NCBI RefSeq assembly: GCF_001636315.1
Contig: NZ_KV440949.1
Coordinates: forward strand, 3,280,973 to 3,344,972
Origin: Neobacillus mesonae
GTDB lineage: Bacteria > Bacillota > Bacilli > Bacillales > Cytobacillaceae
DNA length: 64,000 bases
Reading direction: 5' to 3'
In this document: piece by piece, positions 17,962 to 25,468 of the stretch
Layout: every line of letters starts with the position of its first letter
Numbering within the stretch: position 1 is the first letter of the stretch
Position numbers and translations under genes: made by a program
The notes under the pieces: model-generated
What the model saw: only the letters and a program-made list of their open reading frames with translations
Told to the model about the DNA's origin: nothing
The model's database searches: none

Positions 17962-17994
17962 AGATGTAAGTAGTAAGCTTACATCTTCTTTTTT
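17962..17994 (+). terminator. Hairpin between tatA and tatC (terminator or attenuator)
   Basis: Perfect 9-base stem AGATGTAAG/CTTACATCT with a 7-base loop, followed by TCTTTTTT. Partial read-through would give more TatA than TatC. Confidence 0.75.
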
Positions 17995-18109
17995 AAGGCT
18001 CAATTAAACTTGCTTGGTTGATTTTCTCTCAAGAGCTTCGCCTTTCAAGCAACATAGTGACAAAATAACAATTACATTAACATAACTTTTTTAAGCAAGG
18101 GGAAATTGT

Positions 18110-18856
18110 ATGCCTATTGAGAAAATGCTTTTGGCAGATCACCTTGAGGAACTGAGAAAACGAATTATTTATACTTTGATTGCTTTTATCATTTTTTTAG
18201 CAGGATCATTTATATATGTGCAGGATATTTATACATGGCTTATTCGAGATCTTAACCGCAAATTAGCTGTATTAGGGCCAAGTGAAATTCTTTGGGTATA
18301 CTTTATGATTTCAGGCGTGATCGCGATTGCTCTTACCATTCCAATTGCTGCTTATCAAGTATGGAGATTCGTCAAACCAGCGCTAACTGAAAAAGAACGA
18401 AAAATAACGATTTCGTATATTCCGGGATTGTTTATCCTTTTTCTCGTTGGTTTATCTTTTGGTTATTTCATTGTGTATCCAATAGTTCTTACATTTTTAT
18501 TGTCCTTATCTGAAGGGCAATTTGAAACTATATTTACATCTGAAAAGTATTTCAAATTCATGATTAATTTGACACTTCCATTTGGATTTTTGTTCGAAAT
18601 TCCGCTTGTAGTTATGTTCCTGACTTCAATCGGGATTATTAACCCTATGATACTTTCCAAAGCAAGAAAGATATCGTACTTTTTAATTGTTCTCACATCA
18701 GTGTTGATTACGCCGCCAGATTTTATATCAGATATTTTAGTGACAGTACCACTTGTAGTTTTATATGAAATTAGTATTAACTTATCAAAAATTATTTATA
18801 GAAAGAAACTTAAGCAGCGGTCGAATAACGAAATTAAAATAGAGCAAGAGTCTTAA
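18110..18856 (+). CDS. tatC: Twin-arginine translocase subunit TatC
   Basis: A 248-residue membrane protein with six helices and the TatC signatures LADHLEELRKRI at the N-terminus and FEIPLVVMFL in the centre. It recognises the twin-arginine signal peptide at the membrane. It is 157 bases after tatA; AAGGGG-like sequence precedes ATG 18110. With the upstream genes it forms a substrate-specific TatAC export unit. Confidence 0.93.
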   Translation: MPIEKMLLADHLEELRKRIIYTLIAFIIFLAGSFIYVQDIYTWLIRDLNRKLAVLGPSEILWVYFMISGVIAIALTIPIAAYQVWRFVKPALTEKERKITISYIPGLFILFLVGLSFGYFIVYPIVLTFLLSLSEGQFETIFTSEKYFKFMINLTLPFGFLFEIPLVVMFLTSIGIINPMILSKARKISYFLIVLTSVLITPPDFISDILVTVPLVVLYEISINLSKIIYRKKLKQRSNNEIKIEQES

Positions 18857-18982
18857 TGAGAGCAACATCTATCCGGTTGATGTTATTAAGCTTCACATAA
18901 AGAGTCTAAAAAACGTACTTTTGGTGTCGAAAAACATTTGCTTGTTAGGGTTAACAATGGAGCTTGAGCTATCTAATTAATT

Positions 18983-19255
18983 AAAAAGGCCGGAACAAAT
19001 CCAATTATTATTCAATCTGGATGGACTGAAGGGTTTTATGGAAAGATCTTTAAACAAGGCAATAAAAACTTACGATTTATGGTTTATGTAGTAGGGAAAA
19101 GCTTGGCCCAACATAATAAAGACGTACGTCCCTTTTACGAGAAACTAATTGAACGAGGAAAGCATGCGAGAAAGGGCTATATTGCCCTTGGGAATAAATT
19201 TATCCGAATTGCCTTTTTAATGATAACGCATAAGAAGCCCTTTGAATCTAAGTAG
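18983..19255 (+). pseudogene. C-terminal relic of an IS110-family transposase
   Basis: A frame of 90 codons without a start reads KKAGTNPIIIQSG, then KQGNKNLRFMVYVVGKSL, FYEKLIERGKHARKGYIALG and NKFIRIAF, ending in TAG at 19253. This is the typical C-terminal half of IS110-type transposases. The catalytic N-terminal domain is missing and no element ends were found, so it is an inactive remnant between the Tat genes and the second ykuK copy. Confidence 0.75.
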
Positions 19256-19647
19256 ACTGATTATAGTATTTTCAACGAGATTAAGAAAAAACTACAATAC
19301 ACAAAAATGGAGACTTATTTAAACATCGCTTTAGCTGCCTAAAAGATAAAAAACAATGAATCACTCTTCTGGGATCAAGGGAAAATCGACTTTGGTGCTG
19401 GAGGCAATACGACCTCGAGTGACAGCATGATTACCTTGTCCTGTCAATGCGAATTGTACGTTAATAGACCGGTTTGAACTAACCAGGCTGCATTCATGCG
19501 GAATTGAAGCAAGGTATTTCCTATTCAGATCCGAGAAGAGTTGATTCATTCATAAGGTTGTCTGTCAGTACTTATGGTATCTTTTGTTAATTTGATGCGT
19601 AAGGTGTATTTCTTATGCCCTAAAAATAAAAATTCTTACTTGACATA
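19256..19647. other. Non-coding remnant region
   Basis: No supported gene. Probably decayed flank of the IS110-type element. Confidence 0.4.
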
Positions 19648-19698
19648 GTACGCTGACACCTTTTGTGGACAAAGTGCCTGTTTTGTCCACGTCGTACG
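19648..19698. repeat. Palindromic repeat with GTGGACA module beside ykuK copy 2
   Basis: GCTGACACC remnant, then hairpin GTGGACAAA...TTTGTCCAC (19665-19690), almost the same as 14633-14658 beside copy 1. Confidence 0.7.
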
Positions 19699-19733
19699 GA
19701 TTAAATGGGAATAAATGTATTATTGTTTTGCGA

Positions 19734-20270
19734 TTATTTAGTGTAGCGGTTGGCGTAGCTTGAGGCGACGAAGGCGTTTGGTTTGATTTTTGGTTCGACG
19801 CCCATGGATTCCATTCGGGTAACCATTTCTTTGACGAATTCGCTCGTTTTGTTTCGCTTTCCGGCCCCGATATCAATGTGTCCCTCCATGGTGAACGTGG
19901 CCCCTTTGTATATGTGGGGCAAAACGATATCAATGAGCTCATTTTTTCTCTCCTCGGTAAACAAAGCGACAATCTCTTCAGTTAATGATAATTCGAGTGA
20001 TATCCTTTCATGCAGCTGCGTCATTTTACGGTGGATGACCACTTTTTTAATACACGCCCATACCCCTTTTCCCTCATTTTGAATGACTATTCCGGTAATA
20101 AAAACAGTATGCCGTTTATGAACTTGAGAGTCAGTTCCTACCATTAAACGAAAATTTCCGGACGGGTCAGCATTCATAAACTCTATAATCCGTTTAAATA
20201 CATGTTCAAAGGACATCCTGCTCTCTTGCAGATTTTTAAATAAATGGCTTTCTGGCCTTGGACCTTTCAT
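19734..20270 (-). CDS. ykuK: YkuK-like ribonuclease H-like protein (DUF458), copy 2
   Basis: Again 178 residues, differing from copy 1 at only a couple of residues (such as His for Pro in VVIHRK and Asp for Glu near IDIVLPH). At DNA level, about 286 bases (20009-20294 against 14968-15254) are identical but for two or three changes, whereas the central third has many silent changes. This mosaic suggests gene conversion between the copies. The function is as uncertain as for copy 1. Both copies look intact, so one may be redundant. Confidence 0.75.
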   Translation of the reverse strand: MKGPRPESHLFKNLQESRMSFEHVFKRIIEFMNADPSGNFRLMVGTDSQVHKRHTVFITGIVIQNEGKGVWACIKKVVIHRKMTQLHERISLELSLTEEIVALFTEERKNELIDIVLPHIYKGATFTMEGHIDIGAGKRNKTSEFVKEMVTRMESMGVEPKIKPNAFVASSYANRYTK

Positions 20271-20596
20271 AAAAGAAACACCACATCCTTCCCTTCTTGT
20301 CGAAGATTTCAGTTGAATTTCTACTGTTATTTTATGGGGAATGGTGTGTTGGCGTGCAATCGGCTGCAATGGCTAACTTTCTTTTTTTAGAGATATAAAT
20401 AGAAGTTCCAGAATTTAAATAGAGCTTTTGTAAAAAATATTATCTAAGGTATCTAGATATGAATATTTTAGAAAAACTTAAATGAGTCTTAATATATACC
20501 GGCGAAGCTTGACATTGAGTTTTGTGAGGAGTACAATTTAAACATAAGTTTAAAATACTAACAAATGTTTACGAATGAGTAGAATGGGGTGAGGAT
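20271..20596. other. Duplicated upstream region of ykuK copy 2
   Basis: Parallel to 15239-15460, with clear but diverged similarity, including ATGAATATTTTAGAAA near 20460 that stops after eight codons. The right part should carry the promoter for psuK; TTGACATTG at 20508 is a possible -35. Confidence 0.5.
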
Positions 20597-21697
20597 TTGT
20601 CTGAGAGAATGACTGAGAAAGAGCAGTTGATTTATGATTTAATTCGAAAGAACCCCTATATTTCTCAGCAGGAGCTTGCAGAAGCAGTAGGATTGTCACG
20701 TCCTTCGGTTGCCAATATTATTTCAGGGCTGACCAGGAAGGGGCACATTGTAGGCAGGGCCTATGTATTGAATGAATCACAGCAAATTGTTTGTATCGGC
20801 GGGGCTAACCTAGACCGAAAATTCCAAGTGAAAAATAAAGCAAGGCTGGGCACATCGAACCCAATTAAGTCCGTAAAAAGTGTTGGCGGGGTAGCTAGGA
20901 ATATTGCAGAAAACTTAGGCCGACTTGGACAGGACGTCATATTATTAACAGCTTGCGGTGCCGACAGCGATTGGGCGTATATTGAAGAGTCATCAAAATT
21001 ATTTATGAATCTGGACTATGTGGCAAAAATTCCGGGGATGGCGACAGGTTCTTATACCGCCGTATTGGATACGGATGGCGAATTGATTATAGCCTTAGCC
21101 GATATGGAAGTGTATGAAGCAATTACAACTGAGCAGCTTTTAAAGCAGGATGCCTTGCTGAGCCGGGCAAAATGCATTGTTGCAGACTTAAATTGCCCAA
21201 AAGAGACACTTCAATTTTTATCCCATTTTGCCCAAAAGCATGACAGGCCGCTTGTACTAATCCCAGTTTCATCCCCAAAAATGGAGCGGCTGCCTGATGA
21301 TTTAAGCGGTGTGACCTGGATGATTACGAACCGCGATGAATCAGAAACCCATTTTAATATCAATATTTCGGATCAAGAGGCATGGGAACAGGCGGTTGAA
21401 AAATGGCTTTCTTTAGGAATAGACAATGTCGTCATTACAAATGGCAAAAAAGGCGCGATGATCGGCAATAAGGAAGAAGGGACTTTTCATGTTCCTGCTA
21501 TAGAAACAGAAGTTGTGGATGTCACTGGTGCAGGCGACGCTTTTTCCTCAGCGGTTATTTTCTCCTGGCTCGAAGGGAAAAAATTAATCGATATTGCCAA
21601 AGCGGGGGCAGTTAATGCTTCTAAAACATTGAAATCAACGTATACAGTACGTCAGGAATTATCCGCAGCACAATTACAACAAGACTTGGAGGACTAA
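20597..21697 (+). CDS. psuK: Pseudouridine kinase with N-terminal winged helix (PfkB family)
   Basis: This enzyme phosphorylates pseudouridine to its 5'-phosphate, the first step of pseudouridine salvage. Residues about 5-60 are a winged-helix domain (ISQQELAEAVGLSRPSVANIISGL), so it may regulate its own operon. The remainder is a PfkB sugar kinase with SVGGVARNIAENLGRLG and the catalytic DVTGAGDAF near residue 310. The first codon is TTG 20597 close to GGGGTGAGGA; ATG 20609 is the alternative. The glycosidase gene follows three bases after the stop. Confidence 0.85.
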   Translation: MSERMTEKEQLIYDLIRKNPYISQQELAEAVGLSRPSVANIISGLTRKGHIVGRAYVLNESQQIVCIGGANLDRKFQVKNKARLGTSNPIKSVKSVGGVARNIAENLGRLGQDVILLTACGADSDWAYIEESSKLFMNLDYVAKIPGMATGSYTAVLDTDGELIIALADMEVYEAITTEQLLKQDALLSRAKCIVADLNCPKETLQFLSHFAQKHDRPLVLIPVSSPKMERLPDDLSGVTWMITNRDESETHFNINISDQEAWEQAVEKWLSLGIDNVVITNGKKGAMIGNKEEGTFHVPAIETEVVDVTGAGDAFSSAVIFSWLEGKKLIDIAKAGAVNASKTLKSTYTVRQELSAAQLQQDLED

Positions 21698-21700
21698 ATC

Positions 21701-22615
21701 ATGAAAGAATATATTACTTTATCAGAAGAAGTTAAGCAGGCGAAAGAGCAAGGGAAACCAATTGTAGCGCTTGAATCAACGATTATTTCACACGGTATGC
21801 CGTATCCTCAAAACGTTCAAACTGCCCGCGAGGTAGAGCAAATTATCCGTGACAATGGAGCAGTCCCTGCGACAATCGCAATCGTAGATGGAAAAATTAA
21901 AATTGGTTTATCAGACGAGGAGCTCGAAATGTTCGGTAAGGCTTCAGATGTTGCTAAGGCTTCCCGCCGTGATTTAGGCTATTTGCTGGCAACTAAGAAG
22001 TTAGGGGCAACCACCGTTGCGGCAACAATGATTTGCGCGGAATTGGCTGATATTCATATTTTTGTGACTGGCGGAATTGGCGGTGTTCACCGCGGTGCGG
22101 AAACAACAATGGATATTTCAGCGGATTTAGAAGAATTGGCACAAACAAATGTAGCGGTTATTTGTGCGGGTGCGAAATCGATCTTAGATTTAGGCTTAAC
22201 AATGGAATATCTTGAAACAAAAGGGGTGCCGGTAATTGGTTATCAGACGGATGTCCTGCCAGCGTTCTATACTCGTTCAAGCCAATTTGCGGTGAACTTC
22301 CGCGCGGACGATGTTGAGACCATCTCTAATACATTAAAAGCAAAATGGGATTTAAACCTTAAAGGCGGCGCGGTAATCGCGAACCCAATCCCTGAAGAAC
22401 ATGCAATGGATGAAAAAACAATCACAAATGTAATCGAAACAGCCCTTAAGGAAGCAACCGAGAACCATATTGCGGGGAAAGAAGTAACGCCATTCCTGCT
22501 AGCAAAAGTAAAAGAACTAACCGGCGGAAAAAGCTTAGACTCCAACATCGCCTTAGTAAAAAACAACGCCGTACTAGGAGCAAAAATCGCCGTTCAGCTT
22601 GGGAACTTAAAATAA
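21701..22615 (+). CDS. psuG: Pseudouridine-5'-phosphate glycosidase
   Basis: This enzyme splits pseudouridine 5'-phosphate into uracil and ribose 5-phosphate, completing the pathway begun by the upstream kinase. The 304-residue length is normal for the family. Conserved stretches include [15 protein letters not shown] at the N-terminus, [38 protein letters not shown] and [20 protein letters not shown] overlaps the end of psuK, so translation is coupled. The final ~110 bases are A+C rich (40 of 60 in 22501-22560). A strong terminator follows. Confidence 0.92.
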   Translation: MKEYITLSEEVKQAKEQGKPIVALESTIISHGMPYPQNVQTAREVEQIIRDNGAVPATIAIVDGKIKIGLSDEELEMFGKASDVAKASRRDLGYLLATKKLGATTVAATMICAELADIHIFVTGGIGGVHRGAETTMDISADLEELAQTNVAVICAGAKSILDLGLTMEYLETKGVPVIGYQTDVLPAFYTRSSQFAVNFRADDVETISNTLKAKWDLNLKGGAVIANPIPEEHAMDEKTITNVIETALKEATENHIAGKEVTPFLLAKVKELTGGKSLDSNIALVKNNAVLGAKIAVQLGNLK

Positions 22616-22644
22616 AAAATAGCCAGAAAACAAATATAGAAAAA

Positions 22645-22703
22645 CCAAAAAGACAGAAGGCACCACTACAGAAGGTGTTCCCTCTGTCTTTTTTTTTTTT
22701 TTT
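22645..22703 (+). terminator. Terminator of psuKG
   Basis: Imperfect long stem (AAAAGACAGAAGGCACC with GGTGTTCCCTCTGTCTTTT), followed by a long uninterrupted T run. Confidence 0.85.
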
Positions 22704-22720
22704 GGTTTTTATTGGAAAAT

Positions 22721-22768
22721 GGTGTCAGGCACCACTCGTGGACATTTGTACGTCTGTAGTGGGCACAT
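22721..22768. repeat. Palindromic repeat, GTGGACA variant
   Basis: ggtgtcaggcacc (22721-22733), then GTGGACATTTGTACGTC and TAGTGGGCAC. The non-coding DNA to its right is very G+T rich: 43 of 60 bases in 22801-22860. Confidence 0.8.
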
Positions 22769-22978
22769 TTTTTGGTGGATTTTAATTTGTGCTGATTTGT
22801 AATAATGGTAGTTTTTTGTTCATAGATTGGTACTGTGTGTTTGATGCTTTTGTCCTATCTGATATTAATGGTGTTTGGTAGAAATGCAGGATGTATTTTG
22901 GCATGGTTCATTTTAAAATGGTTGTAACTTCCTTGTTATACATAATTTTAAATAAATATTCAATGGCGGAGGTTTTTT

Positions 22979-25366
22979 ATGAAGAAGAAAAAGAAAAAAA
23001 TTGCAGGGATTTTGGCTGTAAGTTTACTAACAACAACTGTTCCATGGGCAACAGGGTTTGCCGAGAGTCCAAAATGGACAAACGTCAATGTATACGAGGA
23101 GCAGGATGGAAGCAAGTTTAATAGCGAAAACTATGACTTTGTGAAATTCTCAAAAATTGGGGCACAATTAAAAGAAATCGAGAAGCAGTCAAACCGTATC
23201 AAAGTTGAGGTACGCGGCACCTCAGCAGACGGACATCCCCTCTACGTAGTCACTATTGCCGACCCAACCACACAAGGGAAGTTTGGTAAAATTCAAGCAT
23301 TGAGAAAGCAAATGTTTAAGAACCCGGGAAAGGCCCAAGAGTGGATCGCCAATAACCAGGATTTTAAAGTGCCTATTATGATTAATGGGTCCATCCACGG
23401 AACGGAATTCGCCGGAACTGATGCCATTCTTCAGTTAATCGAACGCTTCGCAACCGAAAATGACGAGGAAACAAAGAACATCCTTGCGAATAACATTCTG
23501 ATTTTCAACGTTGTGCAAAATCCGGATGGACGTGTTGATGCCACCCGTTTTAACGGTCAAGGGATTGATTTGAATCGTGACTTTATTACTCAGTCTCAGC
23601 CGGAGACAAGAGAGACGGTAGAACTTATTAAAGAATGGAATCCGATGGTGTTTCTCGATACACATGGATACGTGAAAAATTACGCACCTAACCTGCAGGG
23701 ACTAATTGAACCATGTACACCGCCGCACAATCCAAACTATGAATACGATCTCTATAATAAGTGGGCGTACAAGCAGGCTGAAGCGATGGAAGCACAAATA
23801 ATGAGCCAAAAGGACAAGTTCTCGTCAAGCACCCTGTATCAAAATATGAAAGGTGTTTATGTGCCTCAGCGAAATGACAAAGATGGCTGGGATGATTATC
23901 CGCCAATCTTTACACCAATGTATGCAATGTATCATGGGGCATACGGTCATACATTAGAAACGCCGACCAATGACTGGGATGGCGTCCGTTGGATGTATAA
24001 CGCGATTATCGGGGCACTAAATTTTGCTACAGAAAACAAGCAGGCGATGATTACCGACCAAATTGAAATGTTTAAACGCGGAATTAACTTTGATCATCCT
24101 TTCCATAAAGATGGGTTCTTCCCGAAGGCTTATATCCTTCCAGTTAATGAAAAAGATCCGACTGTAACCCATAAAGCAGTTAATCATTTAATCAATAATG
24201 ATATTGACGTCGTTCAGGCTCCAAAGTCATTTACGCTTGATGGAAAAACTTATCCAAAAGGGACTTTTATCGTTAAAATGGACCAAGCAAAAGCGGGGCT
24301 GGCGAATACGATGCTGTGGGACGGCGAGGATATCACTAATACGATTAATGCGATGTACGATATTTCTGCATGGAGTCTGCCGGAGCTTTGGGGATTTGAA
24401 GCTATTCCTACCCAGAGCGAAGTCGATGTTACAACAACTAAGGTTAATAAAATTTCCGAGCAAGGATCTGTATCAGGAAAGGGTCCATACTTAATTCCGA
24501 ACAGCTCCGTTCAAGCAGTTAAGCTAGTCAATACTTTGCTCCAGCAGGGGGTAGCTGTAAAACGCGGTGCAAATGGTGATTTTTACACAGATGCCGCTGC
24601 TAATAAAATTTCAGCAGCTGTAAAGGAATCAGGACTGCAAATTGAATCAGCTCAGAAAGCTCCGCAGGACGCTGTTGCTTTAACCAACTTAAAAGTTGCT
24701 ATCTTAAAGGACGGAGGAATTAGTAAAGTCCAGTCCCATAGTGGAACAAAGCTGTCCTTAAAACGTCTCGGCTTTGATGTGACAGAAGTAACTCCGGTTG
24801 AAGTGGCGGAAAATGGTTTAACCGGGTTTGAAGTATTTGTTTATAGTGGTTCATCCAGCTTAATTACTGTTATTGCAAGTGCGTCAAGCAAAGAATTCGG
24901 TCTCCAAAATTCATCTCAAGTAGCTAAGCTAAAGGCGAATATTACTGATTTTGTTTCCCAAGGCGGTAAATACATCGCGGTAGGAGGAACTGCCTCACAG
25001 GCAACGAAAACGCTTGGCCTGACGGATGATACCATTAATGTCGGAGGTTCTGACAGCAATGGAATCGTCAAGGTTGACTACGAAGGCACTGGTTTAACAG
25101 GCGGCTATGGCCAGGATGATATCGGATTTGTCTATCGTCCAACATGGTACACCAATACCGGGAATGATAAAGTAGCTGCTAAATATGCCAACACCGATAA
25201 TTTCTTCCTTGCCGGCCACTGGAGAAATAACAGAAACGCTAAAGGGCAGGCCGTAATGGTAAAAGAGCAGGATAAGGACGTAACACTAATTGGATTAGAG
25301 GCAGGCTTCCGTGACCACACCGACTACCTGTTCCGACTCCTATCCAATGCTATTTTTGAAAAATAA
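22979..25366 (+). CDS. Secreted M14-family zinc carboxypeptidase
   Basis: A 795-residue exported metallopeptidase. A signal peptide (KKKKKKIAGILAVSLLTTT... ending near GFAES) is followed by the M14 domain: zinc ligands in SIHGTEF (His140, Glu143), NPDGR, DLNRDF, the third ligand in DTHGY, and the catalytic glutamate in LETPTND (Glu about 327). The C-terminal half (about 480-795) has a type 1 glutamine amidotransferase-like or beta-rich fold of unknown role (FEVFVYSGSSS, GGKYIAVGGTAS). GGAGG is well placed before ATG 22979. A second secreted M14 enzyme lies downstream on the other strand; the two are not close paralogues. Confidence 0.85.
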   Translation: MKKKKKKIAGILAVSLLTTTVPWATGFAESPKWTNVNVYEEQDGSKFNSENYDFVKFSKIGAQLKEIEKQSNRIKVEVRGTSADGHPLYVVTIADPTTQGKFGKIQALRKQMFKNPGKAQEWIANNQDFKVPIMINGSIHGTEFAGTDAILQLIERFATENDEETKNILANNILIFNVVQNPDGRVDATRFNGQGIDLNRDFITQSQPETRETVELIKEWNPMVFLDTHGYVKNYAPNLQGLIEPCTPPHNPNYEYDLYNKWAYKQAEAMEAQIMSQKDKFSSSTLYQNMKGVYVPQRNDKDGWDDYPPIFTPMYAMYHGAYGHTLETPTNDWDGVRWMYNAIIGALNFATENKQAMITDQIEMFKRGINFDHPFHKDGFFPKAYILPVNEKDPTVTHKAVNHLINNDIDVVQAPKSFTLDGKTYPKGTFIVKMDQAKAGLANTMLWDGEDITNTINAMYDISAWSLPELWGFEAIPTQSEVDVTTTKVNKISEQGSVSGKGPYLIPNSSVQAVKLVNTLLQQGVAVKRGANGDFYTDAAANKISAAVKESGLQIESAQKAPQDAVALTNLKVAILKDGGISKVQSHSGTKLSLKRLGFDVTEVTPVEVAENGLTGFEVFVYSGSSSLITVIASASSKEFGLQNSSQVAKLKANITDFVSQGGKYIAVGGTASQATKTLGLTDDTINVGGSDSNGIVKVDYEGTGLTGGYGQDDIGFVYRPTWYTNTGNDKVAAKYANTDNFFLAGHWRNNRNAKGQAVMVKEQDKDVTLIGLEAGFRDHTDYLFRLLSNAIFEK

Positions 25367-25380
25367 AAGTCTTAAAGAGA

Positions 25381-25415
25381 GGTCTGGCTCCAGTTGGAGA
25401 GCCAGATCTTTTTTT
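25381..25415 (+). terminator. Terminator of the first M14 gene
   Basis: Stem around TCTGGCTCC/GAGAGCCAGA, followed by a seven-base T run. Confidence 0.8.
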
Positions 25416-25427
25416 AAAAATAAAAAA

Positions 25428-25458
25428 GGGTAGACCCTTGATGGATCGACCCTTTTCT
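25428..25458 (-). terminator. Terminator of the second M14 gene
   Basis: Stem AAAAGGGT.GA with TCGACCCTTTT. Read leftward it ends in TTTTTTA, immediately after the minus-strand stop codon. Confidence 0.7.
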
Positions 25459-25468
25459 TCATGTTAAT

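Noticed and set aside
18860..18982. N-terminal part of the IS110-type transposase
   Set aside because: Translation of this stretch gave no recognisable catalytic motifs, so only the C-terminal relic is annotated.
19361..19549. 62-codon minus-strand frame left of ykuK copy 2
   Set aside because: No ribosome site or recognisable family; it lies in apparently decayed DNA.
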